Shown here piece after piece: positions 1-7,426 of a DNA stretch of 15,017 bases; within the stretch, counting starts at the first letter, position 1, and every line of letters begins with the position of its first letter. The notes below the pieces were generated by a model. That model worked only from the letters and a program-made list of their open reading frames with translations, was not told where the DNA came from and ran no database searches. This DNA is from an uncultured Clostridia bacterium (GTDB lineage: Bacteria > Bacillota > Clostridia > Oscillospirales > CAG-272), in assembly GCA_937884385.1 (NCBI GenBank), contig CALGCW010000134.1, positions 1 through 15,017 on the forward strand. The letters are read 5' to 3'. Position numbers and translations under genes: made by a program.

Positions 1-207
1 ACCAACATGTGAAAACATAGAACACATATTTGTTACATTTGAGACATTCCAATTACTAATATTACCTATATTCCATGTTGTTGCATTATATCCTGCTTTA
101 TGAAACATATAACTCATATCTGTTACATTTGATACATTCCAATTTGATAAATCTCCGATATTAAATGAATTTGCATTATAACCAGCTTTTTGAAACATTG
201 TACTCAT
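1..207 (-). CDS. DUF285/BspA-like surface repeat protein, partial
   Basis: The minus strand is open from base 207 to the window edge (69 codons, no stop). It reads as repeats of the DUF285 (BspA-like, leucine-rich-like) type, with the signature SNWNVSNVTDMSYMF occurring twice and the related linker KAGYNA. Such proteins are usually long, secreted or surface-anchored, and adhesive or of unknown role. There is no signal peptide. In-frame TAG and TAA stops lie immediately upstream (about 211-216), just before the ATG at 207, so the piece begins in the middle of a repeat. I infer that it is a gene broken at about 207 by recombination or by an assembly join, not a true start. The family call is confident; whether it is expressed is not. 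Confidence 0.75.
   Translation of the reverse strand, partial: MSTMFQKAGYNANSFNIGDLSNWNVSNVTDMSYMFHKAGYNATTWNIGNISNWNVSNVTNMCSMFSHVG
1..207 (-). repeat. Tandem 90-bp (30-residue) coding repeats
   Basis: The block TGTTACATTTGA occurs at 31 and again at 121, giving a period of exactly 90 bases or 30 codons. About two and a third copies are visible, diverging mainly in the middle of the unit. They encode the DUF285-type repeats. Repeats of this family have been linked to palindromic RNA-coding elements (PARCEL); I did not verify a fold here. Confidence 0.75.
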
Positions 208-215
208 ATTTTACT

Positions 216-530
216 ATGAATGACGAGATATCAGTAAAATTTGACTCGCTTGTAAACTATGCGCACAGAAGACATGATGAAGATACTGCAAATCCTGTAT
301 ACCTTGAAATGTCAGGAAGACTTTCATCGCTTATTTCTGATATATCAGATGCATCTTCATTTGAAGTTCCGGAAATACTTGCGATTTCAAAAGAAACACT
401 TGAAAAATTTGAGGACTGCATGAACGAGATGCACAGCATCACCGAGCGCGATGCCTTCTCCTACGGATTCCGACTCGGAGTGCAGCTGATGACTGAGGCC
501 TTCCTTCTGCCAATCGGCGAAGACGAGTAA
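216..530 (+). CDS. DUF6809-like small protein, possibly 5'-truncated
   Basis: This frame encodes a 104-residue acidic helical protein. The C-terminal third, with DAFSYGFRLGVQLMTEAF, resembles the conserved YGF-LG--LM-EA ending of small Clostridial proteins grouped as DUF6809, whose function is unknown. The frame is open further 5' to an ATG at 165, but that part is antisense to the DUF285 repeats and is not credible coding. The first plausible start is ATG 216, which has no recognisable ribosome binding site. The usual N-terminal LEKLYYG-like helix of the family is not seen, so the original start was probably lost at the junction near 207-212. GC content rises toward the 3' end. A strong terminator follows directly. 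The family assignment is from memory of the motif. Confidence 0.55.
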   Translation: MNDEISVKFDSLVNYAHRRHDEDTANPVYLEMSGRLSSLISDISDASSFEVPEILAISKETLEKFEDCMNEMHSITERDAFSYGFRLGVQLMTEAFLLPIGEDE

Positions 531-544
531 GGGATGAACACCCT

Positions 545-580
545 AAAAATCAAGTGTCCAATTTGGACACTTGATTTTTT
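545..580 (+). terminator. Rho-independent terminator
   Basis: This is a perfect inverted repeat (AAAAATCAAGTGTCCAA and its complement around a one-base centre) ending in a run of six T, 15 bases after the stop of the small gene. It can act in both directions because the left arm starts with five A. Confidence 0.85.
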
Positions 581-596
581 CGCTTCTTTCTTACAA

Positions 597-621
597 TCAA
601 TGGGTCATTTTGACCCATTGA
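597..621. repeat. Inverted repeat, 11-bp stem
   Basis: TCAATGGGTCA and TGACCCATTGA are separated by TTT. No T-tract follows on the plus strand, so it is not an obvious terminator. It could be a protein binding site or a second hairpin reinforcing the terminator just upstream. Confidence 0.6.
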
Positions 622-1029
622 AAACCAAGGTATAACAAAGCTTTTAATAATTTTAATGTAAGGGCAGTATGTATTCTCATAAAGATGATTTATACTTCCA
701 AATGCCAAGGTGTATAAAGGCTTTGTAGCATTGTAAGCGGCATTTGAAGGGATTTGAACCCCGTTTTTGACGAGATCAGGGCAGGGGTGGTATGTTTACC
801 CCCAGAAGAGATTTATACCTTCAAAACATGGGTTTGAACCCCTGTTTCAGAACCCTGTACGCGATTTTAGAAGAGGGTATAATGGCTCAAATTCTTTGCA
901 GCAATAATCAAAGAAAAGGCTTTTGAAAATTGCCGAGTTGTCATTTTCTTCTTCGGTGTTGGATTAACCGATTATGATTCAATGACAACTAAAACGACAA
1001 CCCAGAATGTCAAATATGACTACAACCTA
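622..1029. other. Non-coding region with degenerate direct repeats and palindromes
   Basis: No convincing gene is seen in these roughly 400 bases; stops are frequent in all frames inspected. Two loosely similar blocks at about 661-709 and 778-832 share GGGCAG, GTATGT, GATTTATAC and TTC-AAA. Each is followed by a short palindrome built on TTGAACCC: GGGATTTGAACCCC at 749-762 and the perfect GGGTTTGAACCC at 830-841. A TATAAT at 878-883 has no good -35 partner (CTGTAC at 855-860). Further on, GTTGTCATT (937-945) and AATGACAAC (981-989) form an interrupted inverted repeat 40-90 bases before the next promoter, a possible operator. Confidence 0.45.
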
Positions 1030-1058
1030 TTGACGGGTGGACAAGAACGTGGTATACT
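1030..1058 (+). promoter_or_regulatory. Sigma-A-type promoter of the HTH/exonuclease operon
   Basis: A -35 of TTGACG (1030-1035), a spacer of exactly 17 bases and a -10 of TATACT (1053-1058) make a near-consensus vegetative promoter. Transcription should start near 1065, leaving a leader of about 20 bases before ATG 1085. It overlaps a possible GTG start at 1037, which argues against that start. Confidence 0.75.
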
Positions 1059-1084
1059 ATGGTCACGAAAGGATGGTGGCGTTA

Positions 1085-2830
1085 ATGTCAACTACAATGA
1101 AACAGCGTATGGAAGAACTTATGAAAAAGAAAAACCTAAGTGCTTCTGAGCTTTTAATGAAAATACATGATATGCTATACCCGGAGCAGCATAGAGAACG
1201 ATATGAATTTTGTGAGAAAAATAAAGCTAATTTCTCTAAAATGATTAGCGGTGCTCGTCCGTTTAAGTTTAAATATGTGGTTCCTTTGGAGCGAATTCTC
1301 AATACAACGATGGATTACATCGTAAACGGGGAAGAATCGAACATTGGAATTCAACTCAGAAATAAAGGTATTGAATATACAGCTTATTTGAATGATTATG
1401 ATGAGTATGTAAAATTCGGTGCGGAAACCGATAGCGAAGGTCGCTTAATTATTGCTAATCATGATGAGTATAACAAAAATCTTCTTAACTATATTATCGA
1501 ATATCAATCAGAGCAGGGCATTGCATACTTATATAACCATTTTGGATTTAGATATAGTGCAATGCATGGAGCTTTTAACTGCGAGCCACACATATATGTT
1601 CATAAACAAGACGAGCAGCTTATGGTTTTGAAACTCTTGGCTTCAAAAGGGGAAACAGTTTTACTGTATAATATTATCAATCCTTATCAACGAATTGAGT
1701 ACGATTGGGAAAGAGATGGTAATCTCCTTAAAAGCAAAGATTTCAGGGATCTTCTTCTGACAAGTGGCGATGTTTTAAAAGAGTTTTTGGATGATGCAAC
1801 AATAGGCCTAACTGATGCTAATCGCAATCTTGTTTCTTCGAAGTATTCCTTTGATCAATGTATGTTTATCAATCCGATGCTTCAAGATCTACTTGCGCTT
1901 GCGATTGATAATCCACAATATTATGAGACTGCAATCCATGATATTTTGGATTTTGGAATTGCATACAACAAGAGAATGCTTGGGTTTGCAGCCGAGAACT
2001 TTTCCTCCTTTGCGCAAGAATTGAAGGTGGATGAGAAGGGATATATTGTTGACGGTTGGGTAAAAATCGGTAACATACTGACATATGATCGTGCTGTAGA
2101 TCCCGAAATTAACAATGCCATCAAAGAAAAAATCAAGACTCTTGTGGCGCAAAAGAACGCACTCTTAAACTTGGAACAGCCAAGTGTTATGGCAGATACC
2201 ATTACAGCAGATGGAAAGTACATTTGGAGACAAGCATCCGAAAATGATGTAGAGTACGAAATGTACAGGCTTTGCGAGAAGTTGGATATTCATGAGATCC
2301 CTAAGTATTATGAAACACGCGAAGGATTGGATCGTTTAGACTACATATCAGGCAGTGTATTAAGCCATTGTGGAAATGCAAATTACAAACAAGTTGCTTC
2401 TTTGGTTTCTTGGTTGAAAAAATATCAGGACAAGCTCGGAGATGCTCTCGGAGGCAAAGTGTATGTTCACGGTGCATTGGATAACGATGCGGTATTGTTC
2501 GAAAATGATGAGATCAAGGGCATTGTTAATTGGCAATATTGTGGAGTCGGCGAGAAGCATGAGGACTTTGTAGACATTCTTATAAATTGGCTTGATATCG
2601 GTTCTTCTATGAGAAAAAATGATGTGATTTATAGCACGATTGTAAAGCTTCTGAATGAATACGGAGCAACAGAAGAAATGCGCAACAACTTACCAAGTCT
2701 TATGCAAGAGGAGCTTGAACGAAGAATACATAGCCTTGATAAGGAAGCGTGGAATTACGAGTATTGGTATGAGTATTATCGTCATGCGCAGACCTTCCTG
2801 GAGCTGTATGGAGAAAGGATTAAAGGTTGA
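1085..2830 (+). CDS. HTH protein with degenerate APH-like phosphotransferase domain
   Basis: This gene encodes 581 residues. Residues 6-82 form a helical N-terminus resembling an XRE-type helix-turn-helix, with an ASELL helix and the ending PLERILNTTMDYIVNGEE. A long, mostly helical middle (about 85-355) is unrecognised. Residues about 370-500 resemble the aminoglycoside phosphotransferase/choline kinase fold: a strand reading KYIWRQAS, a following EYEMYRL helix, then the HGALDNDAVLF and GIVNWQYCG segments. In active members these read HGDxxxxNxLF and xxIDW. Here catalytic Asp is Ala (464), the metal-binding Asn is Ala (469), and the DW Asp is Asn (482). I infer a pseudokinase or small-ligand sensor coupled to DNA binding. 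The start at ATG 1085 is chosen because AAAGGATGGTGG lies just upstream and the promoter -10 sits at 1053; the frame also opens at GTG 1037, which overlaps the promoter. The next gene begins 7 bases after the stop. Confidence 0.65.
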   Translation: MSTTMKQRMEELMKKKNLSASELLMKIHDMLYPEQHRERYEFCEKNKANFSKMISGARPFKFKYVVPLERILNTTMDYIVNGEESNIGIQLRNKGIEYTAYLNDYDEYVKFGAETDSEGRLIIANHDEYNKNLLNYIIEYQSEQGIAYLYNHFGFRYSAMHGAFNCEPHIYVHKQDEQLMVLKLLASKGETVLLYNIINPYQRIEYDWERDGNLLKSKDFRDLLLTSGDVLKEFLDDATIGLTDANRNLVSSKYSFDQCMFINPMLQDLLALAIDNPQYYETAIHDILDFGIAYNKRMLGFAAENFSSFAQELKVDEKGYIVDGWVKIGNILTYDRAVDPEINNAIKEKIKTLVAQKNALLNLEQPSVMADTITADGKYIWRQASENDVEYEMYRLCEKLDIHEIPKYYETREGLDRLDYISGSVLSHCGNANYKQVASLVSWLKKYQDKLGDALGGKVYVHGALDNDAVLFENDEIKGIVNWQYCGVGEKHEDFVDILINWLDIGSSMRKNDVIYSTIVKLLNEYGATEEMRNNLPSLMQEELERRIHSLDKEAWNYEYWYEYYRHAQTFLELYGERIKG

Positions 2831-2837
2831 TGCCAAT

Positions 2838-3980
2838 ATGAGATATTTAATTTTTGATATAGAATGTTGTGACGGTAAGCATATATGCGAATTTGGCTAT
2901 GTCATAGCAAATGAAAACTTTGAAATTCAAGAAAAGCAAGTCTTTTTGATCAATCCGGAATATCCGTTCAATTTGAAAGACAGACCCGGTCAGGATGACC
3001 TGGAACTGTTTTTTTCAGAGGAAGAGTATTATTCAAGCCCAATATTCCCATGCAGATATGAGGCGATAAAAGAATTAATCGAATATGAAGATCAAATCGT
3101 GATAGGACATTCGATTTCAAACGATATAGGATTTTTACGAACGGCATGTAAAAAATACAAGTTAGCACCAATTGATTTTTCATTTTTAGATAGTCAGCGT
3201 GTTTACAGTGAGTTCTTCAATAACAAGAAGCGTGTATCTCTCGCAAATGCGGAAGTAACATTGGAACTCAGCAAACCTGAGTATTTGCATAAAAGCGATG
3301 ACGATGCAAAGCTTACTATGGAATTGGTCCAAAGTGTTTGTCGGCAATTAGAAGTAACATTGCCGGAATTAATGGAATTGTGTCCAACTGCTTGCGGGAA
3401 AAGCGAAAAATTCAATTATCAATATACAGGAAGCAGTTTTAAGGAAATGCTTGAAATCATTGGGAAAAATCCTAACCTATTAAGTAATAATAAAAAAGAG
3501 CAGTGCCTTAAAAAGTTTATTGAAAAAGTGAAACCTATGGGGAAGGTGAGAAAGCATCTGCTAAACAATAGCACCATATGCTTTTCACAATTAATTGAGA
3601 AACAACGTATTCGGGATACCTTTGTGTTGATTCAATTGTTAACTAATATTGGGTGCAAGTATAGCACCAAAATCAGTGATTGCAATTATTATGTAGCGGC
3701 AGATGAGGAGCTTCTTCAAACTGAGGTTGATGTACATACTCGATACTATGCAGCCGCGTTTGGAGAAAGCGGAGAGAATGTAATCTTATTAACTTGGAAT
3801 GAATTTTTGGAAATGCTTGAAGTGACAGAGAAAGATCTCTGTGAAATGGATATGCCAACAATTAACTACAAGGAAAAACGCAAAGAAAATACAATTTATT
3901 ATTCCAGCGGAGAGGTTAGTAGCACATTAGGGGATCAGTTGAAAGCCAAAGGAATAGATTTATTGGCATTGATAAAATAG
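2838..3980 (+). CDS. DEDDh-family 3'-5' exonuclease
   Basis: This gene encodes 380 residues. The N-terminal 170 form an RNase T/DnaQ-type exonuclease domain. ExoI is FDIEC with Asp7 and Glu9. ExoII is IGHSISNDIGFL with Asp96. ExoIII is HKSDDD with His151 and Asp156. All five metal-binding and catalytic positions are therefore present, so the domain should degrade DNA or RNA from the 3' end with Mg2+. The C-terminal 200 residues are unrecognised and could select the substrate or bind a partner. The frame is open back to 2655 inside the previous gene, but the exonuclease fold starts exactly at ATG 2838, with AAAGG about 11 bases upstream. The 7-base gap to the upstream gene suggests translational coupling. 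The length exceeds a bare exonuclease domain. The biological target is unknown; defence or nucleic-acid repair are both possible. Confidence 0.8.
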   Translation: MRYLIFDIECCDGKHICEFGYVIANENFEIQEKQVFLINPEYPFNLKDRPGQDDLELFFSEEEYYSSPIFPCRYEAIKELIEYEDQIVIGHSISNDIGFLRTACKKYKLAPIDFSFLDSQRVYSEFFNNKKRVSLANAEVTLELSKPEYLHKSDDDAKLTMELVQSVCRQLEVTLPELMELCPTACGKSEKFNYQYTGSSFKEMLEIIGKNPNLLSNNKKEQCLKKFIEKVKPMGKVRKHLLNNSTICFSQLIEKQRIRDTFVLIQLLTNIGCKYSTKISDCNYYVAADEELLQTEVDVHTRYYAAAFGESGENVILLTWNEFLEMLEVTEKDLCEMDMPTINYKEKRKENTIYYSSGEVSSTLGDQLKAKGIDLLALIK

Positions 3981-3992
3981 GGAGATCAAATA

Positions 3993-5318
3993 ATGATAAA
4001 TAAACTCAAGACATCATTAAGTCGAATCAATTATAAGCTCTTCGCAGCACTCCTGGTCATCGGACTCGCACCGACGATCTACACGACCGTGCGCGTGTTC
4101 TTCCTCGGTCAGTTGCCCGGAGAGTATTCCTTCTCAATCGCAGGTCAGCTCTCGTGGGTGAATCTGCTTTACGAGATCATGAACGAGGCAATCATCCTTC
4201 CTCTGTTCTATTTTATCGGCAAGGTCAAGGACGATAAAGACGAATTCTCAAACCGCGTAAGAACAGGTATGCTGATCTCGCTTGGTGTATATGCCGTTCT
4301 TTCTGCCGTGGTGCTGATCTTCGCTGAACCGATGCTTAAACTCATGGCGACCGATGCGAGCATCATTGAAGCATCCGCTTCCTACATACGCATTGAGAGT
4401 GTTGCAAATATCTTCTCGATCCTCACGCAGTTCGCACTTGTTGCTCTTGTTACGGTCAACAAGAGCAAATACCTCTACGCGCTCACAGGAGCAAGACTCG
4501 TGCTGTGCCTCGTGTCCGATACCTTCCTCGTTTCCACCTTGCCCGTGTCGGCAAATCTCGGTGTCAACGGAATCGGATATTCCAACATTATCGTAAACGC
4601 GCTGTTGCTTGTTGTATCGCTCGTTCTTCTCTCCAAAGAAGGAATCAAGGTGTTCGGGAAAGCAAAGCTCAACTTTGTTTGGGCAAAGGAGTTTGCCAAG
4701 GTCGGCGGTATTTCAGGCGTGGAATCTCTCGTTCGCAACGTTGCCTATATGGTGATGATCGCACGAATGGTGAACGTGGTTGGAGAGCAGGGAACATATT
4801 GGGTTGCCAATAACTTCATTTGGGGCTGGCTTCTTCTGCCCGTGCTTCAGCTCGGCGAGCTGATCAAGCAAGAGGTTGCAGCTGACAAAGAAAATATCCG
4901 CAGAAATTCGCTTGGCTACTTTGGAATCACAGCTATCATATCTGTATTGTGGTTTGCAAGCATTCCCATATGGAAGCCATTTATGACTCACGTGCTTGGC
5001 TTCACGGATGTAGATAAGCTGTTCAGCCTCGTAATACTCCTCGTTGGTTTCTACGTGCTCTACGCCGTTCAGAACGTGTTCGACTCGACCTTCTACGGAC
5101 TCGGAAAAACCAATTATATGTTGTTTGAATCTGTCGTAACAAATACAGTTTATTACGGCATCGCGTTCATTCTCTATGCAACAGGCATCTGGACTCCTAC
5201 GCTCACAGGCATTGCTCTGCTGTTTGGAATTGGAAACGCATTTGATAGTGTGGTATCACTTGTGGCGTATGTGTTCTTACTCAGGAAAGAGAAGATCGAT
5301 ATACTAAAAGTTGAATAG
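3993..5318 (+). CDS. MATE-family efflux transporter
   Basis: This gene encodes 441 residues, the normal length for a MATE (multidrug and toxic compound extrusion) exporter, with about 12 hydrophobic segments in two halves. The segment NLGVNGIGYSNIIVN around 188-202 is the typical end of the first half in this superfamily. Members export cationic compounds in exchange for Na+ or H+; the substrate here cannot be told. GGGAG (3980-3984) lies 8 bases before the ATG, and the gap to the exonuclease gene is only 12 bases, so it is probably co-transcribed. From about 4040 onward the base composition is clearly more GC-rich, with many CTC, ATC and TTC codons, than the preceding two genes. The gene therefore has a different history, and the upstream pair may have been inserted in front of it or it captured their promoter. 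A terminator follows. Confidence 0.85.
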   Translation: MINKLKTSLSRINYKLFAALLVIGLAPTIYTTVRVFFLGQLPGEYSFSIAGQLSWVNLLYEIMNEAIILPLFYFIGKVKDDKDEFSNRVRTGMLISLGVYAVLSAVVLIFAEPMLKLMATDASIIEASASYIRIESVANIFSILTQFALVALVTVNKSKYLYALTGARLVLCLVSDTFLVSTLPVSANLGVNGIGYSNIIVNALLLVVSLVLLSKEGIKVFGKAKLNFVWAKEFAKVGGISGVESLVRNVAYMVMIARMVNVVGEQGTYWVANNFIWGWLLLPVLQLGELIKQEVAADKENIRRNSLGYFGITAIISVLWFASIPIWKPFMTHVLGFTDVDKLFSLVILLVGFYVLYAVQNVFDSTFYGLGKTNYMLFESVVTNTVYYGIAFILYATGIWTPTLTGIALLFGIGNAFDSVVSLVAYVFLLRKEKIDILKVE

Positions 5319-5325
5319 AAGACCC

Positions 5326-5358
5326 GCCGGGGAGAGCAAATGCTCCTCGGCTTTTTTT
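5326..5358 (+). terminator. Rho-independent terminator after the MATE gene
   Basis: GCCGGGGAG pairs with CTCCTCGGC (one G-T pair), with the AGCA/TGCT bases forming an alternative inner helix, followed by seven T. It lies 8 bases after the MATE stop and separates the two operons. Confidence 0.85.
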
Positions 5359-5460
5359 GCTAAATTTTTGCTAAATTTGAAGAATTTTGTCGAGAAAATG
5401 GGTATTATATATATAGAGGTATTTTAAAATTGATAGATAAAGTCCCCAAAAACTGACAGT

Positions 5461-5599
5461 TTTCTTTATATATGGGTATTTTTATATAATAATTACCGAT
5501 ACTATGTTGAAAAAACAAATACATAGTGTTGCTTTTTATCGTATTTTGTGCTATCATATATCTGTATATTTATATCTAATAATATTTAGGAGAAATAAA
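5461..5599 (+). promoter_or_regulatory. Probable promoter and leader of the type I R-M operon
   Basis: The 240-base gap between the terminator and hsdM is very AT-rich and holds no gene. TATAAT at 5485-5490 is the best -10, with only a weak -35 (TTTCTT at 5461-5466, 18-base spacer). A CTGACA at 5453-5458 is too far away (26 bases). Two similar tracts (GGTATT followed by A/T runs) at about 5401 and 5475 could be AT-rich upstream elements. The promoter is placed here because of the terminator before and the operon after; the exact boxes are uncertain. Confidence 0.4.
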
Positions 5600-7426
5600 A
5601 TGATAAATATTCGCAAACTTGAAGCAGAATTGTGGGAAGCGGCGGACTTGCTCCGCGTTGACTCAAAGGTAACATCGCAGGAATACTGTATGCCCGTATT
5701 GGGCCTTATATTCTTGCGTTATGCATATAGCAGATTTAAGTACGTTGAAGGCGAAATACTCAAAAATCGTCCAACGAGAAATGGCAGAGTTGCGCCCGTT
5801 GAGGCAGAGGATTTCAAATCCAAGAGCGCCATTTTCTTGCCTGAAGAGGCACGTTATGACTATCTTTTGAATTTGCCCGACAGTGCTGATTTGGGCGAAG
5901 CTATCAACCACGCAGTAGAGCTCATTGAAGAGCAATCCAAACAACTTAAAGGTATTCTACCCAAGAATTATACTATTTTACAGAATGATCTTTTGCGTGA
6001 GCTTCTTCGCATCTTTAATAATAGTGCGTTTAATGAAATTCAAGACGATATTATCGGTAGAATTTACGAGTACTTCCTGAATAAGTTTGCTCCAGCGGTA
6101 GCATCAGATGATGGTGTATTCTTTACACCTAAGTCACTCGTTCGCATGATTGTTAACATTATTGAGCCAACCCATGGAACTGTTCTCGATCCCGCTTGCG
6201 GCTCTGGAGGTATGTTTGTTTCATCTGCAGATTTTATTGAACAATATGGAGCAAATGCCAACTCCGCTATGACCTTTTTCGGTCAAGAAAAGGTGGATTA
6301 TAACGCAAAGCTTTGTGTTATGAATATGGCAGTACACGGACTCAATGCCAAAATTGTATCAGGAAATGAAGCAAACAGCTTTTATCACGATGCCCACAAC
6401 CTTGAGGGTTGCTGTGACTACGTTATGGCGAACCCTCCGTTCAATGTTGATAAGGTTAAAGCCGAAACTGCATATAACGCAGGACGTTTGCCTTTCGGCT
6501 TGCCCGGTGTAAATAAAAATAAGGAGATCGTCAACGCAAACTATTTGTGGATCTCTTATTTCCACGCATACTTAAAAGAAACAGGACGCGCGGGCTTTGT
6601 AATGGCTTCTTCTGCAACTGACAGCCAAGGAAAAGACAAGGACATTCGTGAAAAGCTTGTGAATACGGGCGACGTTGACGTAATGCTCTCGGTTGGAAAC
6701 AACTTTTTCTATACCAAGAGCTTGCCCTGTACCTTGTGGTTCTATGACAAGGCAAAGAGAGATGAGAACAAGGACAAGGTCCTCTTTATTGACGCGCGCA
6801 ATTACTATACCGTGGTTGATAAAACTCTCAACGAGTGGAGCGAGTGGCAGATGAAAAATCTCAATGCTATTGTATGGCTCTATCGTGGGGAAGTTGAGAA
6901 GTATAAGAACCTTTTAAGCGAATATGAAAGAGAGCTATATCATCGTGCTGTAACTTTGAAAGCAAGAGAGATTTGGTGTGCTATTCGTGAAAATGATGAC
7001 TTGTCAAATGTTCTTACAATGTTCCAAGCTCTCAAAGAAGAAGATAAACAAAAAGAAAAGTTCGAACTTGAACACATTATAAGAAAAGATAAAAAAGCGC
7101 GAGAAAAAGAGTGGTCAGAACATTTTGCTTACATTGATGAAACTATAGCCATCCTTAAAGAACAAATCTGGCTCACCGAAAAGTTTGGAGAGGGTGAGTA
7201 TCAGGACGTTCTTGGCCTTTGCAAGCTCGCAAGCCGTGAAGAGATTGCTGAAAAGGGTTATTCTCTCACACCCGGTGCATACGTAGGCGTTGCTCCCGTA
7301 GAAGATGACGGAGTGGATTTTGCATCTCGTATGGCGGAGATACATAGTGTGCTTCTCACTCTCCAAGCCGAGTCCAATGAGCTTATGGATACCATCTCAA
7401 AGAATATGAAGGAGATGGGGTTATGA
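5600..7426 (+). CDS. hsdM: Type I restriction-modification methyltransferase subunit (M)
   Basis: This 608-residue adenine-N6 methyltransferase is the M subunit of a type I system. With HsdS it methylates the host target sequence using S-adenosylmethionine. The HsdM N-terminal helical domain covers about 1-140. FFTPKSLVRMIV (from 175) leads into motif I, DPACGSGGMF (197-206). The catalytic motif IV is NPPF (278-281). The C-terminal signature YQDVLGLCK...LTPGAYVG (534-563) is normal for the family. Between about 435 and 525 there is a strongly charged helical stretch, rich in K and E, between the WLYRGEVEKY and GEGEYQDV segments, which are close together in typical HsdM. This insertion makes the protein longer than the usual 500 or so residues. 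The start is ATG 5600 with AGGAG 7 bases upstream; the frame is open back to 5504 but that extension has no ribosome site and does not look like HsdM. It overlaps hsdS by 4 bases (ATGA). Confidence 0.95.
   Translation: MINIRKLEAELWEAADLLRVDSKVTSQEYCMPVLGLIFLRYAYSRFKYVEGEILKNRPTRNGRVAPVEAEDFKSKSAIFLPEEARYDYLLNLPDSADLGEAINHAVELIEEQSKQLKGILPKNYTILQNDLLRELLRIFNNSAFNEIQDDIIGRIYEYFLNKFAPAVASDDGVFFTPKSLVRMIVNIIEPTHGTVLDPACGSGGMFVSSADFIEQYGANANSAMTFFGQEKVDYNAKLCVMNMAVHGLNAKIVSGNEANSFYHDAHNLEGCCDYVMANPPFNVDKVKAETAYNAGRLPFGLPGVNKNKEIVNANYLWISYFHAYLKETGRAGFVMASSATDSQGKDKDIREKLVNTGDVDVMLSVGNNFFYTKSLPCTLWFYDKAKRDENKDKVLFIDARNYYTVVDKTLNEWSEWQMKNLNAIVWLYRGEVEKYKNLLSEYERELYHRAVTLKAREIWCAIRENDDLSNVLTMFQALKEEDKQKEKFELEHIIRKDKKAREKEWSEHFAYIDETIAILKEQIWLTEKFGEGEYQDVLGLCKLASREEIAEKGYSLTPGAYVGVAPVEDDGVDFASRMAEIHSVLLTLQAESNELMDTISKNMKEMGL

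Noticed and set aside
1..207. CRISPR-like array
   Set aside because: The repeats are 90 bases in period, in frame and code for DUF285 units, with no constant short repeat plus unique spacers.
745..765. GGGATTTGAACCCC resembles the reverse complement of a tRNA T-arm
   Set aside because: The T-stem has only three Watson-Crick pairs plus a wobble, and no acceptor, D or anticodon arms pair around it on either strand.
1037..1084. GTG start 16 codons upstream for the HTH protein
   Set aside because: The promoter -10 (1053-1058) lies inside this extension, and a good ribosome site precedes ATG 1085.
2655..2837. Upstream extension of the exonuclease frame
   Set aside because: It overlaps the previous gene in another frame, and the exonuclease fold begins exactly at ATG 2838.
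5504..5599. 32-codon N-terminal extension of HsdM
   Set aside because: It lies in AT-rich promoter DNA without a ribosome site; ATG 5600 has AGGAG upstream and matches the family start.
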